64,000 bases of DNA from Roseiarcus sp036489975. Its GTDB lineage: Bacteria > Pseudomonadota > Alphaproteobacteria > Rhizobiales > Beijerinckiaceae. The notes beneath the pieces are model-generated. The model had not been told where the DNA came from and made no database searches. It saw nothing but the letters and a program-made list of their open reading frames with translations. Positions 53,281-62,253 of the stretch are shown in pieces (position 1 is the first letter of the stretch; each line of letters opens with the position of its first letter). Location: positions 4,803-68,802 of the forward strand of contig DASXES010000030.1 in assembly GCA_036489975.1 (NCBI GenBank), read 5' to 3'. Position numbers and translations under genes: made by a program.

Positions 53281-53611
53281 CTCGTTCTTGCCTATCGCCG
53301 TATTTTATCGGTCTTATACCGTTAATTCCAATCTTCGCAACGAGAATCTTGGCTTAGGTAGATTTGAAGACGTCGCTTGCGCCCCGCTGACATCCCGCGC
53401 CGCCGCACATTAACACGTCCCGGTTCCAGGCCGCCGTGTCCGTTGACTCAAGCCCGTGAACGTCGTGAGAGGAAGCTTAATGACGTCATTAGCTTCGGAC
53501 ATATGCGGCGCGACCGCCGCGCGGAGTTCCTCCCGGAGATAAATTTCGTCCTTCACTATGCGTAACTCGTGGAATCTTTCCGGATGCGAACCCTCAATTT
53601 CCGCCGGAAAG
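53281..53611. other. Intergenic region between T1SS and MBOAT genes
   Basis: The 331-base gap shows a short minus-strand frame (53410-53664) with some coding character (HELRIVKDEIYLREELRAAV) that overlaps the MBOAT end, but no clear start. There is no strong hairpin. This region likely contains the promoter of the secretion genes. Confidence 0.45.
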
Positions 53612-55198
53612 CTAAAACTGCCAGTATAAAAACTCGCTCGGGCCGCCGATGGAAAAGATCGCAACCGCGGCGACGACCGACACGGCGATCGCCCATGGAA
53701 GGGAGGGGCCCCATGCCGGAAGGCGAAGTTTCCCGATGATCGGCATGGTCGCGGCCGGCTTCACGCCCAGCGCCGGTTCGTACGGAGCCAAGATTTGCAA
53801 TGTGTTAGGACAGACGAGAGCGATAAACAGCAGGATCGCGACCCACATCAGGACGTGCCTCAGGTCCGTGCCGTAGGTCGCGGCGACCGCGGCGGCGCCG
53901 TGCAGCCCCAAGCCGTGGAGCCCCAGCGCGCCCTTCAGAAGATCGATCGCCGAGTGAACCGTCGTGGCGCGGAAAAAAATCATCGACAGGGTGAAGGCGA
54001 CAAAGGTCACGATGAAACCGATGGGCTTCATGACGCGGGCGTAAGCCGCACGGTCCCGAAACCGATGCGCGGCGTAAACGCGCCAGCCGTGATCCACGAC
54101 CAGATAAACGCCGTTGATAATGCCCCAGATGACGAATCCGTAGCCGGCCCCGTGCCACAGCCCGGAAATGAACATGGTCGTGACCAGGGGAACCATCAGC
54201 AGCGAAACAAAGGCGCCGACCGACGGATTGCGGGCGCTGTATCCGGGGCGCCCTTGGGTTAGCCTGCGCCTCGTCAGCGACAGCACCAACGGATTGTATA
54301 TGTACGCGGTGAGGAACCGCGTCAGCGTCATGTGCCAGTTGATCCAGAAGTCAACGATGTTCGACGCCTTGAGCGGCGAGTTGAAATTGGGCGGGAGCTT
54401 GATGCCGAAGAACCGGCCAAGCCCGAGCGCCATGTCGGTATAGCCGGAGAAGTCGAAATAAATCTGCAGCGTGAAGCCGACCGCCGCCAGCCAGGCGATC
54501 AGCATCGGCGCATGGCCCCCCTCGGCCGAGTGCTGATAGATCGGCGTGATCAGGGGCGCGATATTGTCGGCGAGCACCCCCTTCTTGAACAGGCCGAAGA
54601 AGAGCAGCGTCAGACCGACGGCGAAGTTCTCCTTGTCGAACCGGCAGGTCGCGGCGGCGAACTGCGGCATCATCTCGCGATAATGGACGATCGGCCCGGC
54701 GATGAGCTGGGGAAAGAAGAGAACGAAGGTGCAATATTCACGAAAGGTGAAGGCTTTCACCCGGCCGGCCTGAACGTCGATCAGGAAGGCAATCTTCTGA
54801 AAGGTGATGAACGAGATGCCGAGCGGCAGGATGATGTGCAGCAGAACAAAATTGGCGCCAAATACGTCGTTGATCGTGCCGGTGACGAAGTCGGCGTATT
54901 TGAAGAAGCCAAGGAAAGCGACATTAAACAGTATGCCGAGCAGCAGCAGAGCCCGCGACAGGCCGGGCTGGTCACCCCTCTGGCTCAACCGCAGCAGGTA
55001 GGACGCCAGGAGGTAATTGATGATGATCGACGGCCCGATAATTAGGATGTTGAGCGGCCGCCACCAGCCATAGAACACGAGCGACGTCAGGATCAGCCAC
55101 AGGATCGCCGCCTGGCGAGAGACACGGCCGAGGAGAAAGAAGCCGATCAGGGTCGCCGGCAAAAACACGAACAGGAATTCATGGGAGTTAAACAGCAT
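53612..55198 (-). CDS. MBOAT-family O-acyltransferase (AlgI/DltB-like)
   Basis: The 528-residue membrane protein has about 12 hydrophobic helices and the MBOAT motif FISGLWHGAGYGF with the key His near residue 342. The N-terminus (MLFNSHEFLFVFLPATLIGF) is that of the AlgI branch, which moves acetyl groups to polysaccharides. A carrier-protein gene and an FkbH-like gene lie upstream on the same strand, which brings it nearer to the DltB-like scheme, where the acyl donor is a carrier protein. It starts 105 bases after the acp stop. The donor and acceptor are unknown. Confidence 0.85.
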   Translation of the reverse strand: MLFNSHEFLFVFLPATLIGFFLLGRVSRQAAILWLILTSLVFYGWWRPLNILIIGPSIIINYLLASYLLRLSQRGDQPGLSRALLLLGILFNVAFLGFFKYADFVTGTINDVFGANFVLLHIILPLGISFITFQKIAFLIDVQAGRVKAFTFREYCTFVLFFPQLIAGPIVHYREMMPQFAAATCRFDKENFAVGLTLLFFGLFKKGVLADNIAPLITPIYQHSAEGGHAPMLIAWLAAVGFTLQIYFDFSGYTDMALGLGRFFGIKLPPNFNSPLKASNIVDFWINWHMTLTRFLTAYIYNPLVLSLTRRRLTQGRPGYSARNPSVGAFVSLLMVPLVTTMFISGLWHGAGYGFVIWGIINGVYLVVDHGWRVYAAHRFRDRAAYARVMKPIGFIVTFVAFTLSMIFFRATTVHSAIDLLKGALGLHGLGLHGAAAVAATYGTDLRHVLMWVAILLFIALVCPNTLQILAPYEPALGVKPAATMPIIGKLRLPAWGPSLPWAIAVSVVAAVAIFSIGGPSEFLYWQF

Positions 55199-55303
55199 GA
55201 GCGCCTAGTTCTCCCGACAACATCCAAGCCATGAACAAAGACCTACGATTTCAAGCCGCATGACCGGCCTGCGCGTCCTCACGCGCCTCAGCTTCCGCCG
55301 TCC

Positions 55304-55546
55304 TCAAGCCAGCATCGTCGCCGTTTGCTTGACGATTGCCCCGACGTCAGGGAACGACTCGATGTCGGCCACCTTGAACTTCACCCCGAACTCCATTTCG
55401 ACCGCGACGATGAAGTTGATGTAATTGAACGAGTCCCAGTTCGGGACGTCCTCACGCCGCGTCGCCATCGTCAACTCGATCGAGTCGTCGAGCAAGAGGT
55501 CGCGAAGAATGCGAGTGAATTTGGCGAGTATCTCTTGATCTTTCAT
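55304..55546 (-). CDS. Acyl carrier protein
   Basis: The 80-residue carrier protein has the phosphopantetheine attachment motif DSF with Ser39 (NWDSFNYINFIVAVEMEF). This is a non-fatty-acid type ACP. It sits between an FkbH-like gene and an MBOAT gene; FkbH-like enzymes load glycerate-derived units on such carriers. The start at 55546 lies inside the last 95 bases of the FkbH frame, and shortening it would remove helix I. CAGCAGG lies before the ATG but no strong Shine-Dalgarno sequence is visible. Confidence 0.85.
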   Translation of the reverse strand: MKDQEILAKFTRILRDLLLDDSIELTMATRREDVPNWDSFNYINFIVAVEMEFGVKFKVADIESFPDVGAIVKQTATMLA

Positions 55547-57467
55547 CCTGCTGCTCTTGCCCCACGATATGAGTGTTCCGAATGACGTAGTCGGCCAGAT
55601 CGAGGCGCCAGCGCGTCGCCCCATTGGCGCGCGCCGGTCCATCGATCTCGGCGAAACCTAGGCTCGGGTAAAGCTTGCTGATCACGTCATTCTTGGGCGT
55701 GGGGATGTAATCGGCGATGAGCGCCCTCGCGCCGCGCTCCCGCGCCGCCTCGACGGCGACATTCATCGCTTCGAATTCAAGCTGCCGCCCGAAAACCCGG
55801 CAGCTCATCACCCAGTTCTCGATCTCGAGCACGTCATCGTCGGCCGGCGTCGGGCGCAGGATCATGGTGCTGACGAGGCCGTTGTCGCCCACGCGATCGA
55901 GGAGGCGGAATTGCAGCGTCAAGGAATCGGGGTCGTCCATGATCCGCGCGACCTCCTCGCCCGCATACCGGCGGGTGGTGGTGTTGAATTGATTGGTCTT
56001 GTTGATGAGCTGGACGACGCGGGCTTGATCGACCGCGGTGAAGGGTCCGTAGACGGCCGTCATGTCAAGCCCACGGAGGAATTCGTCCATGCTTTCGGCC
56101 GATCCGAGCATAGCCTCGCGTTCGGCGTTGGCGGAATATTGCTCGGCCCGGCTCTGATCGTCGGCGGTGAAGGCGATGGCTTCGAAATAGCCTGCATCCG
56201 CCAAACACCGCACATAATGCGCCGGATCGTCCGGCATTTCCGGCACGGCGACCATCGGCAGGCTCTGGCGGATGCGAGCCCGCTCGATCGGATTGTCGTC
56301 GACAAACACGAGAGCGTCGACGCCGATGTTGAGCCTGGCCGCGATCGCCTTGAGATTTTGCGCCTTGTCGTCCCAATTCGCCTGGAACGCTGCGATGTCC
56401 GCCCGCCGCAAGACCATTTCGGGATGGTCGCGAAAGGCGGCTTCCGCGATCTTGGCGTCGTTCTTGGAGCAGACGGCGAGGATGATTCCGCGCTCCTTGA
56501 GTTGCTTGGCGTAATGCTGCAACGCGAGATGGGCTTCGCCAGCCGCGCTTCCCTCGCCGAGCACGATACCGTCGAGCCCGTCGTCGCCGATCACGCCGCC
56601 CCACAGCGTATTGTCGAGATCGAGCACCAGACACTTCTTCGACAGGCCCCGCTGGGCGGCGAGGATGCGAGCGGCGAGATCGCCATAAGACGGCGCGGCC
56701 TGCGGGGCGATTTCGAGCTTGCCCTGAAGCCAGCGCCCGACGTCGAACCAGGCGTCAATTCCATCCCGCTGGCTGGCGCGCGCGACATCAAGCACAAGCG
56801 CCCCATCCTGCGCCGCGGCCTCGCCCAGCCGGTCGTTGAGACGGGCCACCACCGTGCTCGGCGCGCCTGGAACCAGCCGCTCATAGCCGCCGAACAGCGG
56901 TTCGCTCACGTCGAGGAAGGTCTGTTGAACGACCGCCGCGCCAATTTCGCGCGCCTTGCGCCACAGAGACCGCAATTCGCCAATCAGGCGCCCGATCGCC
57001 GCGTCGACTTCGGCCGCGGTGGCGGTAAGGGGCACGCCGGCGATCGCTTCCCGCGCCGAGAGCGAGAAAAGCGCCGCCTGCGGCTTGAACCGATGCAGCG
57101 CCGAGTCGGAATCGAGCAGATCCTGCCGATATTGCCCATAAGATCCGCTATGGACCTCGATCAGCAATCTCCGCCTTAAGCCCGCGACCCGGATCGCGGG
57201 GGGCAAATGGTCGACTGTCGAGGACGAGAGGATGGCGAGCCGGATTGTCCGGAAGCCGGACGCTTCCTTCACATCCAGTCGGGTGAGGGCCCGATCGAGC
57301 TGCACGGTCTCCAGGAACCCGAGCCGGTGGCCCGCTAGCGCTGCCAAGCCCTCAAGGCGATCCGACGGCTTCGTTTCGTCTAGCACGGCGCGCAGATCGC
57401 TGCGGAAATCCGACGCGGCCGGCAGCCAGCTCATGATCGGACTTCGGGGGGAAGCGCCATTCAGCAT
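55452..57467 (-). CDS. FkbH-like HAD-superfamily (IIIC) protein
   Basis: This 671-residue protein has an N-terminal SGNH-like region (residues 20-260), a HAD domain with motif I DLDNTLWGGVIGDDG at residues 283-297, a VDDNPIER segment, and a C-terminal GNAT-like part ending WRLDLADYVIRNTHI. FkbH proteins dephosphorylate 1,3-bisphosphoglycerate and put the glyceryl group on an ACP. The ATG at 57467 is chosen; 57434 is an alternative. The C-terminal about 35 residues go past the usual end and overlap the acp gene by 95 bases, which suggests a frameshift or lost stop. Start choice is uncertain. Confidence 0.82.
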   Translation of the reverse strand: MLNGASPRSPIMSWLPAASDFRSDLRAVLDETKPSDRLEGLAALAGHRLGFLETVQLDRALTRLDVKEASGFRTIRLAILSSSTVDHLPPAIRVAGLRRRLLIEVHSGSYGQYRQDLLDSDSALHRFKPQAALFSLSAREAIAGVPLTATAAEVDAAIGRLIGELRSLWRKAREIGAAVVQQTFLDVSEPLFGGYERLVPGAPSTVVARLNDRLGEAAAQDGALVLDVARASQRDGIDAWFDVGRWLQGKLEIAPQAAPSYGDLAARILAAQRGLSKKCLVLDLDNTLWGGVIGDDGLDGIVLGEGSAAGEAHLALQHYAKQLKERGIILAVCSKNDAKIAEAAFRDHPEMVLRRADIAAFQANWDDKAQNLKAIAARLNIGVDALVFVDDNPIERARIRQSLPMVAVPEMPDDPAHYVRCLADAGYFEAIAFTADDQSRAEQYSANAEREAMLGSAESMDEFLRGLDMTAVYGPFTAVDQARVVQLINKTNQFNTTTRRYAGEEVARIMDDPDSLTLQFRLLDRVGDNGLVSTMILRPTPADDDVLEIENWVMSCRVFGRQLEFEAMNVAVEAARERGARALIADYIPTPKNDVISKLYPSLGFAEIDGPARANGATRWRLDLADYVIRNTHIVGQEQQDERSRDTRQIHSHSSRPLARRLDRVDDGDAA

Positions 57468-57760
57468 AAGAACGATCCCATCGGTTGAACGGTGAGTGGA
57501 TGCCGGAACCTTAGGAATGCGCTCCGCCCTGGTTTTCGAGGCACGAGCGGATCTCGGGCCCCGCCGTTTGAAAAAAAGCTTGGGACCAGCATTCGGCGCT
57601 CGGCTGATCGGGGTGAGATCCATCGAACGTCTTGGGGCCCTGGATTTCCGAAGCCACAAAATCCCTATGGAAAACTCCGGCGATAGCGTTGCCCTACCAG
57701 GCTTTGGTTCGACTGTGCGGACTTCGGTGAGAATTACACAGTCCTTGCTGCACAGGCAAA
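57468..57760. other. Intergenic region upstream of the FkbH-like gene
   Basis: The 293-base region separates the FkbH start from the decayed lyase. A TTGAAAAAAAGC stretch lies near 57570. No RNA gene, terminator or clear gene is seen. Confidence 0.4.
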
Positions 57761-57999
57761 TTGGATAGGAATCTGCTTGCGCCGGCCGCGCTGGTCGCCG
57801 TCGGGTGCCTGACGCTTCATCCCGATCAGGTCCCGTCATCAACCGCGCTTACGCGCCGTCGGAAGCCGAAATTGAGCACGCGCGCAGGATTGTCGCCGCC
57901 TTCGAGGCGAACCCAGGCGCGAGCGCTCTCGGCGTGGAAGGAAAGATGATCGAGCTTCCGCATCTGAAGGCGGCGCGCGAGATTCTGGGCTCGATTTGA
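57761..57999 (+). pseudogene. CoA-ester lyase (CitE/Mcl-like), C-terminal remnant with frameshift
   Basis: The upstream part reads CLTLHPDQV in one frame and the remainder reads PVINRAYAPSEAEIEHARRI then FEANPGASALGVEGKMIELP in another. In intact lyases these run on in one frame (HPxQxxxIN...PSxxE). A one-base loss at about 57836 explains the break. The N-terminal TIM-barrel part with the catalytic residues is missing. It shows no sign of function and is a relic of a malyl- or citramalyl-CoA lyase gene. Confidence 0.6.
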
Positions 58000-58079
58000 C
58001 CGCAACTTTCGGATCGCGGCCGGGCGCAAGATTGACGTATTGCTCATTGGTCGGAAAATGGCATTGCACGCGAGCAAAT

Positions 58080-58094
58080 GTTCTTGATTTGTTC
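58080..58094 (+). promoter_or_regulatory. LexA (SOS) box upstream of cyclase gene
   Basis: GTTCTTGATTTGTTC is a perfect GTTC-N7-GTTC box. It lies 173 bases before the ATG of the cyclase gene, with an AT-rich stretch (CTATATAGAG near 58175) between that may hold a promoter. A shorter candidate gene (58078-58275) overlaps it but has no support. Use by LexA is inferred. Confidence 0.7.
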
Positions 58095-58267
58095 GATAGC
58101 ATGGTTTAGCAGCCGACCTGCACCAGGCCGATTGCGGGCGCAGGTCAACTCTGCTTCCTCAGCGTCGGATCGTCCCTATATAGAGGGGGCATTTGCTGGC
58201 GCCGCGTTGTGGGCGGCTGGCGGCGGCCACCGGTTAATCGCCGCCATCACATTATCGAGGAAATTCA

Positions 58268-59701
58268 ATGGCTGACACAGACGCCCTCTTCGGCCTCTTG
58301 CGGCAAACCGCCCATCCGGCAGTGGTTGACGCCCTAAAGACATCGGTTGAAAACGATCAGGATCGGCTGCTCAACCGGATCAATCCCGTCACTTACGCCA
58401 ACGCGCATGGTCTCGATGAGGAAGAGACGATCGGCGGATTCGTTCATGCTGCGAGGCTCGGGCTGTTCGACATGTCGTGGAACATGCTGTGCCCGGGCTG
58501 CGGGGGCGTGCTCGAGGCGGGCATGGGGCTCAAGACGCTCAATCACGCCCACTATTATTGCTCGCTTTGCGCGGAAGATTACGAGCCGACGCTCGACAAG
58601 CTGGTCGAGGTCACATTCACCGTCAATCCGGGCGTGCGGCGCATCGCGGCGCACGATCCGGACTCGCTTCCCTTCGCCGAATACATGCGCCAGATCTTCT
58701 GGAGCTCGAGCAATGACACCCCTGACGATGTCGAAGGCGCCATCCAACGGGTGACGCTCGACGTGATGGAGCTCGGCGCTGGCGAAAAGGCCGCGATGTC
58801 GCTCAATCTGCCGAAAGGGTTTGCGATCGTCTTCGACCCTGTCACCCACTCGTCGCTCTTTCTTCAGGTCGAGGGCGAGGAGACCCGGGAGCGGCGCAAC
58901 CTGTCGCTCGTGTTTGCCGACGCCCATGCGCAAAACGGCACGCTCAAGATTGCGCCGGGGCCGGCGCGCATCTCGTTCGAGAACAAGACCGCCCGCCGGA
59001 CGATGCCTGGAATCTGGCTCCATAGCGAGGAGATGGACAAGCTGACCAGTCCTCGCCTGCCGTTCCTGACCGCAACCCGCCTGCTCAGCAATCAGGCGTT
59101 CCGCGATCTCTATCGCAGCGGGACGTTCGATCCCGAGCAGCGGTTCAAGATCACGAGCCTCACAATCCTGTTCACCGATCTCAGAGGCTCGACCGCGCTC
59201 TATGACCGGATCGGCGACCTCGCGGCCTTCGATCTGGTGCGCAGCCACTTCGGCGCGCTGCTCGAGGCGGTCTCGGCCGAGGGAGGCGCGGTGGTCAAGA
59301 CCATTGGCGATGCTGTGATGGCGACGTTCCCGACGCCCGACCGGGCGTTGCGGGCGGCGATGCGCATGCGCGAGGCGATGCGCAAGATCAACGAGGAGCG
59401 CGGCGGCGACGATCTGGCGCTCAATATCGGGCTGCATTCGGGTCCCTGCCTCGCCGTCATGCTCGACGACCGGCAGGATTATTTCGGCCAGACGGTCAAC
59501 ATCGCCTCGCGCGTGAACGAGCTCGCCGACCCGACCGCCATTCTGGCGACCAAGCCGATCATCGAAAGCTCGGAGGTCGCGCGGGTGCTGCGCGAATCGA
59601 GCTACCGGACGACTCCGCGGTCCTCACAGCTTCGGGGACTGAGCGACCAGTTCGAGATCTTCGAGGTTCGCGAACGCGAGGCCGCCGCTGCAGCGGAGTG
59701 A
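58268..59701 (+). CDS. Adenylate/guanylate cyclase, DUF5939 plus class III catalytic domain
   Basis: The 477-residue protein has an N-terminal DUF5939-type region with a zinc-ribbon-like set (Cys75, Cys78, Cys98, Cys101) and a C-terminal class III cyclase domain from about residue 300. Metal-binding Asp304 (FTDLRGST) and Asp348 (KTIGDAVMATF) are present, as is the transition-state part NIASRVNEL. It should make cAMP or cGMP in the cytosol. The N-terminal domain is a likely sensor. An SOS box lies upstream, and the gene ends 32 bases before a convergent gene. Confidence 0.88.
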   Translation: MADTDALFGLLRQTAHPAVVDALKTSVENDQDRLLNRINPVTYANAHGLDEEETIGGFVHAARLGLFDMSWNMLCPGCGGVLEAGMGLKTLNHAHYYCSLCAEDYEPTLDKLVEVTFTVNPGVRRIAAHDPDSLPFAEYMRQIFWSSSNDTPDDVEGAIQRVTLDVMELGAGEKAAMSLNLPKGFAIVFDPVTHSSLFLQVEGEETRERRNLSLVFADAHAQNGTLKIAPGPARISFENKTARRTMPGIWLHSEEMDKLTSPRLPFLTATRLLSNQAFRDLYRSGTFDPEQRFKITSLTILFTDLRGSTALYDRIGDLAAFDLVRSHFGALLEAVSAEGGAVVKTIGDAVMATFPTPDRALRAAMRMREAMRKINEERGGDDLALNIGLHSGPCLAVMLDDRQDYFGQTVNIASRVNELADPTAILATKPIIESSEVARVLRESSYRTTPRSSQLRGLSDQFEIFEVREREAAAAAE

Positions 59702-59733
59702 GACAGGCCCCGAGTCCCTCAGGCGGGCAAGCG

Positions 59734-60300
59734 CTATCGGCCCTTCTGTCGGCCGAAAACCTCCTGCCCTTCGTGATCGAGAATGCGCAAGCCGATCGTT
59801 TTGGGCGGCCAGGCGGCGATCGCGGCGGCGATGATCGCGGCGGACACGTCGGAGGCCCGGATCTCATCCTCCCGCAATATGGTGGGGCCGGACTCGGTGG
59901 CCGCGCCCACAAACTGGATCCGAAACGGTTGCGGCGTGGGGACCGAAACCGGCTGAGGCGCGGGCGCTGCCATCGGCTTTGGCGGGCGTTTCGGCGCCTC
60001 CTCCGCCTTGGCCTCCGGACGGGGTCGAGCCTCCCGCGCCACGCCCGGCTCGCGATCCAGCACGAAGAACGTGTTCATCTCCAGCTGGGTTGAGAGATTG
60101 AGGCCGACTCGGCTGCCCGTCTTTCGCGCGACCGCCCGGGCGACGAGGGCCCAGTCTTCGGCGATGGCGTCGGAACTGGCCTCATGCTCCCTTCGGCGCG
60201 CTTCCTGGTACGCCTGATCGCCGAGATCCCGGATCAGGGAATCAGCTTCGTCGTCAATTCGCTCCATTCGCGTCCGCCTGGAAGGCGCCCAGGTGTTCAT
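59734..60300 (-). CDS. Conserved hypothetical protein with Pro-rich middle
   Basis: The 188-residue product has an acidic helical N-terminus (MERIDDEADSLIRDLGDQAY, with start at ATG 60300 and AAAGGGA in front), a Pro/Ala-rich linker (residues 90-130) and a C-terminal small domain (LGLRILDHEGQEVF). I do not recognise the family. The Pro-rich linker suggests a two-domain protein. It is convergent with the cyclase gene. Confidence 0.6.
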   Translation of the reverse strand: MNTWAPSRRTRMERIDDEADSLIRDLGDQAYQEARRREHEASSDAIAEDWALVARAVARKTGSRVGLNLSTQLEMNTFFVLDREPGVAREARPRPEAKAEEAPKRPPKPMAAPAPQPVSVPTPQPFRIQFVGAATESGPTILREDEIRASDVSAAIIAAAIAAWPPKTIGLRILDHEGQEVFGRQKGR

Positions 60301-60517
60301 CGTTGCGATCCCTTTCGCCCCACAACCCAATAGCTGCATATTCGCGCCGCGTCAGCAACAGCTTTCGCTGCGCGGCCGACGCATTCCGCCCGTCCGCTCA
60401 AGTGCGGCGGCCACGCCCAGGACGAGGTCTTGGCCTTCCGCGGCTGAAGTTTTCGCCGCCGTCGCGAGGCGACAGCATCGACTGAAACACGTCAACAACC
60501 CATGCAAAGAACCTGTA

Positions 60518-61180
60518 CTATTCGCTCTTGGCCCATTCGCCCATTAGCCGCCCAACGAGTTGCTTGACGCCGCTCTCGATCCGCTTGGCGCGCAGCCGCT
60601 CGGCGGTGACGATCGCCACCACGTCGCGATAGGTCCGCTTGAGGTCATCGTTGACGACTACGTAGTGATAATCGCGCCAGCGCTCGATCTCCCGCCTTGC
60701 GCTCTCGAAACGCGCTTCGATCGAGGCGGCGGTGTCCTCGGCCCGCCGCTCGAGCCGCTGGCGCAATTCCCGCATCGACGGCGGCAGGACGAAAATGCTG
60801 ACGACGTCGTCGCCCAGCCGCTCGCGCACCTGTTTTGCGCCCTGCCAGTCGACATCGAACAGCATGTCGCGCCCTTGTGCGAGCACCTTCTCCACCGGAC
60901 CGCGCGGCGTGCCATAGCCGTTGCCGTGCACTTGCGCCCATTCAAGCAGTTCGCCGGCCGCCTTCATCCGCTCGAATTCGCCCCGATCGACGAAGCGATA
61001 GTGGATCCCGTCGACTTCGGACAGGCGTTGTTTGCGCGTCGTCACCGACACAGAGAGCGTGAGATCGAGGGCGGCGTCCTCGATCAGCATGCGCGTCAGC
61101 GTGGTCTTGCCCGCCCCCGATGGCGACGACAGAATCAGGATCATGCCTCGCCGGCTCGCCGCCATCGTTTCGAATCTCAC
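60518..61180 (-). CDS. gmk: Guanylate kinase
   Basis: The 220-residue enzyme phosphorylates GMP to GDP. It has the P-loop SSPSGAGKTT at residues 18-27, the GMP-binding segments TTRKQRLSEVDGIHYRFVD and LFDVDWQGAKQ, and the lid region RRAEDTAASIEARFE. The start is the GTG at 61180, which overlaps the yicC stop (GTGA); an ATG at 61165 is an alternative. The yicC-gmk order is typical for the class. Confidence 0.95.
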   Translation of the reverse strand: MRFETMAASRRGMILILSSPSGAGKTTLTRMLIEDAALDLTLSVSVTTRKQRLSEVDGIHYRFVDRGEFERMKAAGELLEWAQVHGNGYGTPRGPVEKVLAQGRDMLFDVDWQGAKQVRERLGDDVVSIFVLPPSMRELRQRLERRAEDTAASIEARFESARREIERWRDYHYVVVNDDLKRTYRDVVAIVTAERLRAKRIESGVKQLVGRLMGEWAKSE

Positions 61181-62064
61181 TCCACGTTCTGCACTTGCTC
61201 GCGGAATTGCTCGATTTGGGCTCTCAGTTCAAGCCCCTGCGCGGTCAAGCTCACATCATTTGCCTTGGCGCAGAGAGTGCTCGCCTCGCGCGAAAGCTCC
61301 TGGGAGAGGAAATCGAGCCGCCGGCCGATCGGGCCGCCTTCTTCGATCAGCGCCCGCGCGGAGGCCACGTGGGTCTTGAGCCGGTCGAGCTCCTCGCGGA
61401 TGTCGGCCTTAGCGGCGAGCAGAATCCCCTCCTGGTGCAGGCGGTTCGCGTCGAAGCCGCGCGAAGATTCCATCAGCGTCTGAACGCTTTGGGCGAGCCG
61501 CTCGCGCACGGCCTCGGGCCGGCGCGCGGGATTGGCGTCTGCGGCCTCGACGATTTCCGCGATTGCCCAAAGCATGTCTTTAAGCACGGACGCAAGGGCC
61601 CCGCCCTCCCAGCGTCGCGCGGCGGTGAGAGCGGCGATCGCCTCATCGAGGCTCGCGAGCGCGCCCGCGCAGGCCGCGTTCACGGCCGCTTCGTCGTCCT
61701 CGACGTCGGCGGCCTCAAGCACGCCGCGCAGAGCGAGCAGTCCGTCCATGGTCGGGGGCGCGAGCCCCGCCTTGACCGCCGCGGCGCGGGCGGCGACGGC
61801 GATCGATTCGAGCGCCGCGAGATCGATGCGCGCCGCAGCAGTCGCGCCCTCACGCTGCGAAGACAAGCTGGCGAAGCAGGTGCCGCGCGCCAGCGCTTTG
61901 GCGAGCCGGGCGCGCGCCTCGCCTTCCGCCCGATCGAAGGGAGCTGGCATGCGCAGGCGAATGTCCAGGCCCTTGGCGTTGACGGTCTTGAGTTCAAACG
62001 CCCAGCGCCATGTCCCGCCGCTGCCGGCGGCGCGGGCGAAGCCGGTCATACTGCTCACGGACAT
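61177..62064 (-). CDS. yicC: YicC-family endoribonuclease-like protein
   Basis: The 295-residue protein begins MSVSSMTGFARA, the highly conserved YicC N-terminus, and ends with the DUF1732 region (QELSREASTLCAKANDVSLT). E. coli YicC has been described as an RNase active on small RNAs; the role here is inferred from family. The ATG at 62064 is chosen because it begins the conserved MTGFAR segment. It overlaps gmk by 4 bases. Confidence 0.93.
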   Translation of the reverse strand: MSVSSMTGFARAAGSGGTWRWAFELKTVNAKGLDIRLRMPAPFDRAEGEARARLAKALARGTCFASLSSQREGATAAARIDLAALESIAVAARAAAVKAGLAPPTMDGLLALRGVLEAADVEDDEAAVNAACAGALASLDEAIAALTAARRWEGGALASVLKDMLWAIAEIVEAADANPARRPEAVRERLAQSVQTLMESSRGFDANRLHQEGILLAAKADIREELDRLKTHVASARALIEEGGPIGRRLDFLSQELSREASTLCAKANDVSLTAQGLELRAQIEQFREQVQNVE

Positions 62065-62253
62065 CGGCCAATTCCCCCTGCTTCGCAAGTCCCCCTGCTT
62101 CGATCGAATCGCAAGTCCGGCGCCGGTCTCAGGCTTCAGCGATGGCTCCCGCGCGGAGGAATCGCCGCCTCTTGGTTCATATTGAGTTCAGGCGGCGGTC
62201 CCTATGAGTCGCGCTGACCCGTTCGGGTTCGCTAACCACAGGAAAATCCTCCC

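Noticed and set aside
58078..58275. A 65-codon frame beginning in the SOS box before the cyclase
   Set aside because: No ribosome binding site and no recognisable family; it overlaps the cyclase start by 8 bases in another frame.
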